A stretch of 43,883 bases of DNA from JAWWPG01 sp038254365 (lineage in GTDB: Bacteria > Actinomycetota > Actinomycetes > Propionibacteriales > Nocardioidaceae). Below the pieces are notes generated by a model. That model was given only the letters and a program-made list of their open reading frames with translations, was not told the DNA's origin and did no database searches. The translations under genes and the position numbers were made by a program. Positions 33,969-42,583 of this stretch are shown here, piece by piece. Where the stretch lies: positions 1 to 43,883 of the forward strand of contig JBBSGI010000019.1 of NCBI GenBank assembly GCA_038254365.1, given 5' to 3'. The stretch's first letter is position 1. Each line of letters begins with the position of its first letter.

Positions 33969-34424
33969 TCACTCGAGGCGTTCGAGCACCCCGGTCTGCG
34001 CCAGCATGGCGAAGCGGTCGGGCACTCCCCAGTGCTCGGCGATCCTGCCATTGACGATGCGCGCCACGTCGATCACCGTGATGTCGACCGGTCGACCACT
34101 CGCAGCGCCGAAGAACGGCCCGCTCGCGGTGCCCAGACCTCGGGCGCGCACCCAGATCTTGTCACCGACCTCCACGGAGTCCTCGATGGTGAAGGTGATG
34201 TCGGGCACTGCGGTGTGCACGTCGCGGATCGCCGCCTTGACCGACTTGATCGCGTCGACGCCCGTCCCGGCCAGGCCGAACTGATGCTCGACGAGATCCG
34301 GGGCGCAGATCTGGTCCACGATCGAGTCGTCGCCGGTGGCGAAGCCCTCGTCGAAGATGCGCCGCAGCACCGACAGGGCAGAGCCCCGCTGCGATGCGGC
34401 CGGTCTTGGGTCCGTCGTGCTCAT
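33969..34424 (-). CDS. SnoaL-like ester cyclase/nuclear-transport-factor-2 fold protein
   Basis: A 151-residue cone-shaped NTF2-fold protein. RIFDEGFATGDDSIVDQI starts the first helix, DLVEHQFGLAGTG carries the family His, and the beta sheet DITFTIEDSVEVGDKIWVRA plus RIVNGRIAEHWGVPD close the fold. SnoaL members cyclise polyketide esters, but most are uncharacterised binding or isomerase proteins. The start ATG 34424 is near a palindrome that it shares with the divergent TetR gene, so the TetR protein very likely controls it. Substrate unknown. Confidence 0.85.
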   Translation of the reverse strand: MSTTDPRPAASQRGSALSVLRRIFDEGFATGDDSIVDQICAPDLVEHQFGLAGTGVDAIKSVKAAIRDVHTAVPDITFTIEDSVEVGDKIWVRARGLGTASGPFFGAASGRPVDITVIDVARIVNGRIAEHWGVPDRFAMLAQTGVLERLE

Positions 34425-34481
34425 AACATTCCTTCCAGGGCACGACGGGCCAGGCCGCCCGTCGCCGCGTGGTGGTGGTTG

Positions 34482-34498
34482 ACTAGATTCATTCTAGT
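34482..34498. promoter_or_regulatory. Operator between SnoaL and TetR
   Basis: ACTAGA-TTCAT-TCTAGT is a perfect 6+6 inverted repeat. The repeat holds TAGATT on the plus strand (34484-34489) and TAGAAT on the minus strand (34491-34496), each in the place of a -10 box for one of the two divergent genes. A dimer bound here would silence both. A TTGACT at 34479-34484 is an additional -35 candidate. Binding by the adjacent TetR protein is inferred. Confidence 0.65.
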
Positions 34499-35177
34499 GA
34501 ACCTAGAGCGAAAGGAGGCTGCCGTCAAGTCATCCCGGACCTACCGATCGCCAATGCGCGACGAGCAGGTCCGGCTCACCCGTCGCCGCGTGGTCGAGCA
34601 AGCCCGCGAGCTCTTCCTGGAGCAGGGCTACTCGGCGACGACGGTGGCCGAGCTGGCCCGCCGGGCAGGTGTCTCGTCCGATCTCGTCTACAAGTCGTTC
34701 GGGTCAAAGATCGGTGTGCTCAAGCAGGTGCTTGACACGGTGATCGGCGGCGATGACCAAACGATCCCGTTGCTCGACCGGCCGGGTCCGCAGGCGGTGC
34801 GTGAGGAGACCGACCAGCGGCGCCAGCTCGAGTTGTTCGCGGAGGGAATGACCGAGCAGCTGGAACGGGTCCGCCCGCTCGACGACATCCTGCGGAGCGC
34901 GGCCGCGGTGGATGCGGTGGCAGCCGACCTGCGCGCCGACCTGCAGGTCAGACAGCGGCGCTCGGCCATGCGGGCCGTGGCTGCGTGGGTGGCCGCTCGG
35001 GGGCCACTGCGTGACGGGGTCAGCAAGGAGCGGGCCGCTGCCATGCTGTGGACCCTCACCTCGCCGGAGGTGCACCTCATGCTCCGCGACACCTGGGAAT
35101 GGCCGCGGGAACGCTACACCCAGTGGCTGTGTGACACGCTGACGTCGTCCCTGCTCCCCCCGGCGGAGGACCGCTAA
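34497..35177 (+). CDS. TetR-family regulator (divergent from SnoaL)
   Basis: A TetR protein of 226 residues from the GTG at 34497, or 207 residues from the ATG at 34554. The HTH is complete: VVEQARELFLEQGYSATTVA followed by ELARRAGVSSDLVYKSFGSK. The C-terminal part is helical, with LERVRPLDDILRSAAAVDAV, as in small-molecule-sensing members. The GTG lies 8 bp beyond a possible -10 box, which suggests a leaderless transcript. An AGGAGG at 34514-34518 fits neither start well, since it is followed by GTC. The protein probably represses itself and the SnoaL gene. Confidence 0.85.
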   Translation: MNLERKEAAVKSSRTYRSPMRDEQVRLTRRRVVEQARELFLEQGYSATTVAELARRAGVSSDLVYKSFGSKIGVLKQVLDTVIGGDDQTIPLLDRPGPQAVREETDQRRQLELFAEGMTEQLERVRPLDDILRSAAAVDAVAADLRADLQVRQRRSAMRAVAAWVAARGPLRDGVSKERAAAMLWTLTSPEVHLMLRDTWEWPRERYTQWLCDTLTSSLLPPAEDR

Positions 35178-35302
35178 ACGCTCCACGGTCACCGAGCGGC
35201 GGCGCAGCAGCCACCCATCCGCCCCGTTGCGCATGGCGGCTCCGCATTTCGTCCCGCGGGTTGGTTGCCGGAGGATGCCTGCATGGACCAGAGGCGCGTC
35301 GG

Positions 35303-36553
35303 ATGAGCGTGAACGAGGACGGCAGGGTCGGGCAGATCATCGAGCTGGAGGTGGGCGCGGTCGCCCACGGTGGCCACTGTGTAGCCCGTCTCGAGGGTCA
35401 GGTGGTCTTCGTCCGGCACTCCCTTCCCGGCGAGCTTGTGCGGGCGCGGATCACGGAGGGCGGCGAGGAGTCGTCGTACCTGCGCGCGGACGCCGTCGAG
35501 ATCCTGCGTCCCGCTGCGGGGCGCGTCGAGCGGCGCTGCCCGGTGAGTGGTCCCGGTGGATGCGGCGGCTGCGACTTCCAGCACGTCGACCTGCCAACCC
35601 AGCGGGCTCTGCTGGGGGATGTGGTGCGCGAACAGCTTCGCCGGCTCGCCGGCATCGAGTACGACGTGGTGGTCGAGCCAGCCGACGAAGGGGACGGCCT
35701 CGGCTGGCGCTCTCGGGTGGACTTCTCGGTCGACGGCGAGCGGCGGCTCGGCCTGCGCCGGCATCGCTCCCACGACGTGATCGCGGTCGACCCCTGCCCT
35801 ATCGCGCACCGGAGCCTCGACGACTTCACCGGACATCGCTGGGAGGCCGAGCGGGTGGAGGTCGTCGTGTCGTCGCGTGCCGATCGCCTCGTCGTCGTCC
35901 AAGCGCCGGGCACCCGGCTCCCACGCCTCGATGTCTCGGGTGTCGTGGACGGGCGTGGAAAGCGAATCGGCGGGCGCACCTATGTCCGGGAGCAGGTCAA
36001 GGACCGGGAGTTCCGGGTGACCGGTGGCGGCTTCTGGCAAGTGCATCCCGCCGCCGCGGCGAAGCTCACGGACGCCGTCCTCGGCCTGGCCACGATCGGG
36101 CCGGGCGAGCGGGTCGTCGACCTGTACGCGGGTGTCGGTCTCTTCACCGCCTTCCTGGCCGCCGCGGCTGGGCCCGACGGGATCGTGTACGGCGTCGAGG
36201 CGAACCAGCGTGCCGCCCGCGATGCCCGCCGCAACCTGCACGACCTGGCACAGGTACGGCTGGTCCACGCGCCGGTCGCGGCAGCGTTGACGCGCGGGCT
36301 GGTCCCAGACCATGTCGACGTCGTCGTGCTCGACCCGCCGCGCACGGGCGCCCGGTCGCGGGTGGTCGAGAGCATCGTGAGACTGACACCTTCTCGCGTC
36401 GTGTATGTGGCCTGCGACCCGGCCACCCTGGCCCGGGACGTCGCGTCGTTCGCCGACAAGGGCTACCGCCTGGATCGCCTGCGCGCCTTCGACCTCTTCC
36501 CCATGACCCACCACGTCGAGTGCGTTGCGCTGTTGGTGCCCGCCGCTGGTTGA
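35303..36553 (+). CDS. RNA m5U methyltransferase (RumA/TrmA family)
   Basis: A 416-residue tRNA or rRNA uridine-5 methyltransferase. A TRAM domain opens the protein (about 1-60: ELEVGAVAHGGHCVARLEGQ). Cys79, Cys87, Cys90 and Cys165 form the Fe-S site (CPVSGPGGCGGCDFQH and DPCPIAH). The Rossmann fold has DLYAGVGLFTAFL (SAM) and LDPPRTGA. The nucleophile is Cys371 in VYVACDPATLARD. ATG 35303 gives a normal TRAM start. RlmCD/RumA-type 23S or TrmA-type tRNA activity cannot be told apart here. The stop overlaps the next small gene (TGATG). Confidence 0.92.
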   Translation: MSVNEDGRVGQIIELEVGAVAHGGHCVARLEGQVVFVRHSLPGELVRARITEGGEESSYLRADAVEILRPAAGRVERRCPVSGPGGCGGCDFQHVDLPTQRALLGDVVREQLRRLAGIEYDVVVEPADEGDGLGWRSRVDFSVDGERRLGLRRHRSHDVIAVDPCPIAHRSLDDFTGHRWEAERVEVVVSSRADRLVVVQAPGTRLPRLDVSGVVDGRGKRIGGRTYVREQVKDREFRVTGGGFWQVHPAAAAKLTDAVLGLATIGPGERVVDLYAGVGLFTAFLAAAAGPDGIVYGVEANQRAARDARRNLHDLAQVRLVHAPVAAALTRGLVPDHVDVVVLDPPRTGARSRVVESIVRLTPSRVVYVACDPATLARDVASFADKGYRLDRLRAFDLFPMTHHVECVALLVPAAG

Positions 36554-36747
36554 TGACGTCGGGCAGGCTCGAACGGGACCATTCCGACCGCGAGCGGCTG
36601 AGCGGTCCCTCCGTCGGCGCGGCGTGTCCGCACGAGTGGGCGGAGCAGACACTCGCCGGCGAGTATCGCGTGTTCCACCTGATCATCGCGGACCGCAGGG
36701 AACCCGACGGCTACGAGCGGGCGCCGGTCGTCGATCTGCGAGAGTGA
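36553..36747 (+). CDS. Small hypothetical protein coupled to RNA methyltransferase
   Basis: A 64-residue open frame whose ATG overlaps the methyltransferase stop as TGATG, a classic stop-start coupling. The residues SVGAACPHEWAEQTLAGEY then RVFHLIIADRREPDGYERA suggest a compact alpha/beta protein; no family was recognised. The codons end mostly in G or C like its neighbours, and the frame stops cleanly 5 bp before the next gene. It could be a small regulator or a chance frame. The coupling is the main support. Confidence 0.5.
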   Translation: MTSGRLERDHSDRERLSGPSVGAACPHEWAEQTLAGEYRVFHLIIADRREPDGYERAPVVDLRE

Positions 36748-36752
36748 GGCAG

Positions 36753-37306
36753 ATGAGAGCAGTCACCTCGTTCGGGCTTGGGACGGCGGCGGCAGTGGCT
36801 GTCGGGGCCTGCGGCTACCTCGGGCTGGTCACCGGCGCGGTGCCCGTCGATCTGGGGATCGGTGCCCGCCGTCGTCCGCTAGGACCACTGAGCGTCGAGT
36901 GTTGGCTCCGCGGGAGCTCGTGTTCGACGTGATCTGTGCGCCCTACGACGCGCGTGCCTCCCGGGCCATGCAGGCAAAGGTCAAGGTGCTCGAGCGGGGT
37001 CAGGACATGGTGCTCGCGGCGCACTACACGCCGTTCCGCGGTGGACTCACGGCGACCACCGTGGAGACGGTGCGCTTCAGCCGCCCCGAACGGGTCGACT
37101 TCCGCCTGGTCCGCAGGCCCGTGCCGTTCGTGGTGGAGGCGTTCTGTCTCGAGGAGCGGGACGACGTGACACTTCTGCGGTACGACGGCGAGCTCGGCAC
37201 CGACCTCTGGGGGCTGGGCAACAGGTGGGGTCTCGGGTATTTGCGTTCAGACATGTCCGCCATGATCGGGGCCCGGCTGTCCATCCGCCAGTGCTTTCCG
37301 AGGTGA
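36753..37306 (+). pseudogene. SRPBCC-family protein, broken by a frameshift
   Basis: The first frame (36753 on) has an N-terminal hydrophobic helix (GTAAAVAVGACGYLGLVTGAV) and GIGARRRPLGPLSVE, then stops at 36930. A second frame (36899-37306) carries the Bet v1/SRPBCC ligand-binding body: APRELVFDVICAPYDARASR and TVETVRFSRPERVDFRLV, then LLRYDGELGTDLWGLGNRWG. One inserted base near 36897-36901 would join them. The end beyond WGLGNRWG also drifts from the usual family sequence, so a second lesion is possible. Real decay or a base error remains open. Confidence 0.7.
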
Positions 37307-37323
37307 CGTTGCCCGAGCGCGTG

Positions 37324-37968
<645 letters not shown>

Positions 37969-38004
37969 CCTCTGCACTTCCTGGTGGTCGATATACGGTG
38001 AACC

Positions 38005-38976
38005 GTGCCCGTCGTCATCAGACAGCTTGCAGGCTCCGACGCGAATGACGTCCATTCATTGTGGCACTCCGCCACCGACCAGCGACGAGTCGAGCTCGGC
38101 CTTGAGCGCCTCTCCGAGCAGAGCCTCATCATGAACCGCCCCGGCGTATTCGCCGTGGGAGCGGTCGACAACGACAACCTGCTGTCGATGGCCGTGGCGA
38201 TGCCGGCGCGAGCCGACGATGGTCGTAGCGAGCACAACGTGCCCGGCCTCGCACATATTTCGTCGGTCGCCACCGTCCCCGGTCATTGGGGGAAGGGGCT
38301 GGCAGGTCGGTGTGTGCGGGCCGTCATGTGCCAGGCCACCCGGCGGGGCTACGCGCGAGTTCAGCTGTGGACCCATCGCTCCAACTCCGCGGCGCAGCGC
38401 CTGTACGAGCGCGCGGGTTTCGAGCTCTCGGGCCGGCAGAAGGTCGACGACCACGGGGAGGTCATCGTTCACTACATTCGCGAGCTTCCCGTGCTGCCCT
38501 GGATCGGGCGGCCTGCTTCACGGCTCGTGTGCCTTGATCCCCTCGAGCGGGTGCTGCTGCTCCACTGGCGTGACCCGCTGGACGGCTACCAGCTCTGGGA
38601 GCCACCAGGAGGCGGTGTGGAGGCCGGAGAGACTTCCTACGACGCCGTGGTCCGCGAGTGGACCGAGGAGACCGGTCTGGAGCTGCCGCGGATGGTCCTC
38701 GAACCCACGTGGGTCGGGCGGGAGGTGATCTTCAACGGATGTCGCAGTGTCGTCGACGAGGCGTTCTACCTCGGCCGGTCGAAGACCTCGGGAAGGCCGC
38801 GACCCGATGCGGCGACAGCCACCGAGCAGGAGGCCTACCTAGGCCATGCGTGGGTGCCGCGGGACGAGCTCGCGAAGCTGGACGACCCGCTCGAGCCTGA
38901 CCTGCTGCCGGTGCTCGAGCGTCTCGACGCGCGTCCCGCCCGCAGTGCGCAGACTACCTGCCGAAATCATCGATAG
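38005..38976 (+). CDS. GNAT acetyltransferase - Nudix hydrolase fusion
   Basis: A 323-residue two-domain protein. Residues 1-160 form a GNAT domain: the acetyl-CoA loop reads SSVATVPGHWGKGLAGR and the closing motif SNSAAQRLYERAGFEL. Residues 170-310 form a Nudix domain; the box begins at Gly202 (GGGVEAGETSYDAVVREWTE continuing ETG) and has every consensus residue (GX5EX7REUXEEXGU). The N-terminal domain would acetylate an amine, and the Nudix part would hydrolyse a nucleoside diphosphate derivative. The GTG at 38005 has a TATACG box at 37992-37997 and is probably leaderless. Confidence 0.85.
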   Translation: MPVVIRQLAGSDANDVHSLWHSATDQRRVELGLERLSEQSLIMNRPGVFAVGAVDNDNLLSMAVAMPARADDGRSEHNVPGLAHISSVATVPGHWGKGLAGRCVRAVMCQATRRGYARVQLWTHRSNSAAQRLYERAGFELSGRQKVDDHGEVIVHYIRELPVLPWIGRPASRLVCLDPLERVLLLHWRDPLDGYQLWEPPGGGVEAGETSYDAVVREWTEETGLELPRMVLEPTWVGREVIFNGCRSVVDEAFYLGRSKTSGRPRPDAATATEQEAYLGHAWVPRDELAKLDDPLEPDLLPVLERLDARPARSAQTTCRNHR

Positions 38977-39004
38977 CCCTTGCCAGGAGGTGTGATCGGT
39001 AGCG

Positions 39005-39097
39005 GCGATCGCGATTGGCCGGGAGGTCGCTCACGCCTACGAGATGATCCAGATGAAGACCGACGGGGCGGTGAAGGTGGTCTTCGAGCCGTGGTCA
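39005..39097 (+). pseudogene. Zinc-type alcohol dehydrogenase, C-terminal remnant
   Basis: The plus-strand frame reads REVAHAYEMIQMKTDGAVKV then VFEPW, the signature end of the zinc-dependent medium-chain dehydrogenases (the usual pattern is APHAYEMFQKKxDGAVKVV). Nothing of the catalytic domain lies upstream, where the Nudix gene ends. The natural stop is also lost. This is a leftover tail from an older gene. Confidence 0.6.
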
Positions 39098-39254
39098 GGC
39101 TGGACGATCATCGGCCGGCGGCCGGACCCGCACGACGTCGGCCGACACGTCGCGCACCTTGAGGTTGGTGTCCTGCGACATCCGGATCAGGAACTAGGCC
39201 CGGGATCGAGTGTGGCAGTGGCGCAGGCGGCTGAGCGCGCAGTGATAACGCCGG

Positions 39255-39288
39255 AAGGCCCCGAACACCGCTCGGGGTCGGGGCCTTT
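39255..39288. terminator. Bidirectional stem-loop terminator between decayed region and hsp20
   Basis: AAGGCCCCGA (39255-39264) and TCGGGGCCTT (39278-39287) make a perfect 10-bp stem with a 13-nt loop and a short T run. It lies between the end of a plus-strand region and the end of the minus-strand hsp20, so it can stop transcripts from both sides. Confidence 0.8.
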
Positions 39289-39366
39289 CCCAGGTGAGCT
39301 GGCTGTTGTCCGCGTGGGCCGTGCTGGCCGACTCCCTTCGTGATCGGGCCGACGCGGGACGCGGGC

Positions 39367-39792
39367 CTAGGCGCTGATCTGCTGAGTGGTGTCGGAGCTG
39401 CTGACCGCGACCTTGCGCGGCTTTGCGGACTCGTGGATCGGGATCTCGAGCTGCAGGACGCCGCCCGTGTAGTCGGCCCTGATGTGCTCGGTGTCGAGGG
39501 TCTCACCGAGGAAAACCTGCCGGGTGAAGACCCCGGTGGTGCACTCGTCGGCGATCAGCTCGACCACCTGGTCCGGCTCGGCGGACTCCCGCTCGGCATG
39601 CACGGTGAGGACGTTGCGCTCGACGGTCAGGTCGATCGAGTCCGGCTTGATACCCGGAAGGTCGAAGTTGAGATGGAAGGTCTCGCCCTTGCGGTATGCA
39701 TTCATCGGCATCACCGCGGGGCGGGAGACGGTCCCGAACACCTGCTGGGTGAGGCGGTCGAGCTCACGGAACGGGTCGGTGCGCATCAGCAT
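39367..39792 (-). CDS. Hsp20/alpha-crystallin small heat shock protein
   Basis: An ATP-independent holdase chaperone of 141 residues. The alpha-crystallin core begins near NAYRKGETFHLNFDLPGIKP and runs through VLTVHAERE and FTRQVFLGETLD to GVLQLEIPI, followed by a short tail with the partial I-x-I-like SSDTTQQISA. These proteins form large oligomers that bind unfolded clients in heat or redox stress. The start follows GGAAGGAG. The promoter at 39852-39880 is close to ideal. It lies beside decayed genes but looks intact. Confidence 0.93.
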   Translation of the reverse strand: MLMRTDPFRELDRLTQQVFGTVSRPAVMPMNAYRKGETFHLNFDLPGIKPDSIDLTVERNVLTVHAERESAEPDQVVELIADECTTGVFTRQVFLGETLDTEHIRADYTGGVLQLEIPIHESAKPRKVAVSSSDTTQQISA

Positions 39793-39851
39793 TGGTGGTC
39801 TCCTTCCTGATGAGGTCTCAGCCCGAAGCCAGTGCCGCGGGGCTTACTATC

Positions 39852-39880
39852 TATATACCGCAACGAAGATAACATGACAA
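39852..39880 (-). promoter_or_regulatory. Sigma-70-type promoter of hsp20
   Basis: On the minus strand, TTGTCA (39875-39880) and TATATA (39852-39857) are separated by exactly 17 bp. The pair is unusually AT-rich for this genome. Transcription would start near 39845, about 50 nt before the hsp20 start. No heat-shock operator palindrome was found by eye, so how heat acts here is open. Confidence 0.7.
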
Positions 39881-39966
39881 GACTGCTGCAGGAAATTCGT
39901 CCCCGAAACACGCGCGTGCCGCCCGTCGCTCTCGGCTCCAGGGTCACGGGGCAAGTTCGTCGGCCT

Positions 39967-40458
39967 TCACGGCGCCGCGTCGACCCAGGGGCTGCGGGCC
40001 CCCTTGGTGGTGTCCCTGATCGGCTGCCCCTCCGCCTCGGCATTTACCTCGGCGCCGATCAGCACCACCAAGGCGGTGATCCAGAACCAGAGCAGCAGTA
40101 CCACTACGCCCGCGAGGGCTCCGTACGTCTCGGCATAGCTGCCGAAGTTGTCCACGGAGAACGCGAAGGCAAGCGACGCAGCGACCCAGACGACCGTCGC
40201 AGCGACCGAGCCGAGGGACAGTCACCCCAAGGCGGGGGCGTCCCGGTCGGGAGCCATCCTGTACAACAGGCCCAGCGCCACCACGGCGAGCGCGACGAGA
40301 AGCACCTAGCGCAGGATTCCGAGCAGGATCTGGACGGCCAGACCGCCCCCGATCTCGTCGGTCAGGAAGGGCATCACGGCGATCAGGCCGATCGCGACCC
40401 CGAAGAAGATCACGAACCCGACGGTGAGGAGGAGCGCGCGGGGATGTCGGTAGGTGAC
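39967..40458 (-). pseudogene. YihY/BrkB-family membrane protein, truncated and with two nonsense codons
   Basis: Only the last 163 codons of a BrkB-like protein (usual length about 300) are present. The pattern VTYRHPRALLLTVGFVIFFG then NFGSYAETYGALAGVVVLLL then LIGAEVNAEAEGQP is the family C-terminus. Two stops interrupt the frame: TAG at 40306-40308 and TGA at 40222-40224. In relatives both places are Trp, so each is a single G-to-A change of TGG. The N-terminal half is absent beyond 40458, where an integrase remnant on the other strand begins. Confidence 0.8.
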
Positions 40459-40536
40459 TCCGCGTCATGTCCGGCGTCGTGCGACGAATCCAGAGTCTGC
40501 TCGGTCGTCGACTGCCTGCACCACCAGCACCCCACC

Positions 40537-40758
40537 TCGCTGATGGGCAGCCTCAACCAGCTCGGCATCACCACGCGAGCCAATCGCAACGCGGCCATGC
40601 TCAATCTGGCGGCTACCGTCCCGGCGGCCGTTTTCGCCAGCCTCATCGGCATCAGCGTCAGCACCGCCACGAAGTGGGGCCGAGTAGCCGGCGGCAACTG
40701 GACGTCCTACGCCGCCATCCGCGGAAAGGTGACCGCCAGCCCACGTCAGAACCGGTAG
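40537..40758 (+). pseudogene. Integrase/recombinase C-terminal remnant
   Basis: The plus-strand frame ends with SLNQLGITTRANRNAAMLNL then AAVFASLIGISVSTATKWGR and GNWTSYAAIRGK, a tail typical of actinobacterial tyrosine-recombinase-like proteins. The catalytic Arg-His-Tyr part is missing; upstream lies the broken BrkB gene. It is most likely a relic of a former mobile element that once sat here. The family call is from sequence memory only. Confidence 0.5.
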
Positions 40759-40883
40759 CAGGGCAGCACGAATCAGCGAACGCCATCCGCGGCAGGGTCC
40801 GGATGCATCGCACATGCGCTCGCCACGCACCCGGGGCGTAACTGGCTTGATTGCGGGGGATCGGATCGGCAGCGTCGTCGTCG

Positions 40884-41415
40884 ATGACCAGAAAGTCAGA
40901 CCTGCCACCGTTGGACATGCTTGTGACCGCCGCGGACGCAGGCCTTCACCCGTGGGTGCGCGCGTATGTCGCGCAGCCGGTCCGCCGGGCAGGTCAGGAA
41001 GAGGAGTTGGGTTTCTGGCTCAACACCGCCGCGCAAGACATGGACTACGCGACCACTTACGCCGAGGCAGCGCCGCAGTCCGGGGAGCCGCCCGAGTCGT
41101 ACTTGGACCGGTGGCTGCCCCTACGGACTGCTCCACGACGTCTTCGTGGATGGGAAGTGGGCCGGAATCCTGGCTGCGGAACCCGATAGCCGCCGTGGAG
41201 TCCGTGGCGCCAGGGTCGTCGAACTGCTGCTAACCCCGGAGAACCGACGCCGAGGACTCGGAAAGCACCTGAGTCACCTTCTCGCGAAAGCGCTGTCCAT
41301 GGGTGACGACGAATGCTTGATGGGCACGATCCATGCGGACAACGATGCGGCCTACCGGGCCGCACTGAGGGCCGGCCGAGTAGACGTGGGTGGCGAAGTC
41401 CGCCTCCCCTTGTAG
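40884..41415 (+). pseudogene. GNAT acetyltransferase, broken by a frameshift
   Basis: The first frame (ATG 40884) gives MTRKSDLPPLDMLVTAADAG and continues to ESYLDRWLP. The other frame then continues the fold: YGLLHDVFVDGKWAGILAAE and the acetyl-CoA loop ENRRRGLGKHLSHLLAKAL, ending DNDAAYRAALRAGR. The run of four C at 41118-41121 has one C too many; dropping it restores a single frame. The break is so clean that either a recent mutation or a base error would do. Confidence 0.7.
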
Positions 41416-41462
41416 TGCATGCTCATGTTCTCCTCCCTGGCGGATACCTCGGTAGCGTCCGG

Positions 41463-42170
41463 TCAGAAGGTGCCGGTGCTGGAGGGGTAGCTGCCTGACG
41501 TGTCGTAGCCGGACGTGGCGTTCGTCGAAGTGCTGTCGTCGGTGTCGCCGCCATCACTCGCGGAGCCGCGGACTTCTTCGGTGGCACCCTGCGCCTCGGA
41601 GCGGACGGTCTCGGCCGACTGCCGGCCTTGGTCGGCCACCGTCTGTGCGGCCTCGGTGGCGGTCTCCTTGACGCTCTGGACGGCGTCTTGGGCAGAGTCC
41701 TGCAGGCCGCCCTTCATCTCTTGGGCCAGGCCGCTCAGCTGCTCCTTGACCGGGTCCTTGAGCTTGTCCTCGATGGCCTGGGCGGCCTGCTGCTCCTTCT
41801 CGGAGGCCGGCAGCAGGCTGGCCACCAGCCAGCCGGAGGCGAACGCCAGCATGCCCGCGATCAGCGGGTTGCCCTGCGTCCGGTCGATGGCTGCCTGCGG
41901 TGCTCCCGAGACGGTATCCGTCACCGTCGACTGAGCCGAGCTTGCCTTGTCGCCGACCATGCTTGCCTTCTCTCCGATCATGCTCGTGCCCGATGACGCC
42001 GTACCCATCACCCGCTCGCGAACGGAACCGACCGCACCCTTGGTGCGGTCCACGCGACGCTGCACGATCCGGTGTGGACTCACCTTGTCGCTGATCCGGT
42101 CCACGTCACGGCTCATGTCCTGACGGGTCTGCTCGATCTCTGCTTTCAGTTCTTCTGGGCTTTGAGCCAT
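41463..42170 (-). CDS. DUF3618 membrane-associated stress protein
   Basis: A 235-residue protein. It opens with MAQSPEELKAEIEQTRQDMS (the DUF3618 signature of actinobacteria). A hydrophobic helix (ITGMLAF-type segment, here LIAGMLAFASGWLVASLLP) sits near the middle, and the C-terminal half is a long amphipathic, Ala/Glu/Gln-rich coil with LEA-like character. ATG 42170 has GGAGGA upstream. It is the last gene of a three-gene minus-strand operon; its start overlaps the DUF1469 gene by 25 bp. Confidence 0.85.
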   Translation of the reverse strand: MAQSPEELKAEIEQTRQDMSRDVDRISDKVSPHRIVQRRVDRTKGAVGSVRERVMGTASSGTSMIGEKASMVGDKASSAQSTVTDTVSGAPQAAIDRTQGNPLIAGMLAFASGWLVASLLPASEKEQQAAQAIEDKLKDPVKEQLSGLAQEMKGGLQDSAQDAVQSVKETATEAAQTVADQGRQSAETVRSEAQGATEEVRGSASDGGDTDDSTSTNATSGYDTSGSYPSSTGTF

Positions 42171-42583
42171 TGCGCGTCCTCCTTCAAAGAGTCGATCGTC
42201 TGTTCCGGCTTGGGGTTGACCGCCTGGAGCTTCTTCTTGCCGTTCATCGCGAGGACGACGGCCGCGATGCCCCAGATGAGCGTCACGATCAGTGCGGCCA
42301 GCGTCAGGTCCATGACCTTGCCGAGCAGCCACATCACCGTGACCGACAGGAAGATCGCGGTCATCCAGGCGGCGAACGCAGCTCCGCCGAGCATGCCGGC
42401 CGCCCTTCCGGCGGTCTTGGCCTCCTCGCGTAGCTCCACTTTGGCGAGCGCGAGCTCCTGGCGCATGAGCTTTGACATGTCGCCAGTCAGAGACGAGACG
42501 AGGCTCCCGAGCGAACGGTCCGAAGAGTCGGTTTCGCTGCTGGTGCTGCCGCCGGTGGTTCCAGGCTCGAAAGTCGAGCTCAC
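42146..42583 (-). CDS. DUF1469 (phage holin 3_6-like) membrane protein
   Basis: A 145-residue protein with two transmembrane helices (about 76-96 and 100-120). The lead helix SLVSSLTGDMSKLMRQELAL then AKVELREEAKTAGRAAGML and the second stretch ALIVTLIWGIAAVVLAM are the DUF1469/holin-type pattern. In non-phage genomes such proteins accompany stress and membrane proteins and are not lytic holins; the neighbours here support that. The GTG at 42583 follows GGAGG and overlaps the stop of the upstream gene by 4 bases. Confidence 0.85.
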   Translation of the reverse strand: MSSTFEPGTTGGSTSSETDSSDRSLGSLVSSLTGDMSKLMRQELALAKVELREEAKTAGRAAGMLGGAAFAAWMTAIFLSVTVMWLLGKVMDLTLAALIVTLIWGIAAVVLAMNGKKKLQAVNPKPEQTIDSLKEDAQWLKAQKN

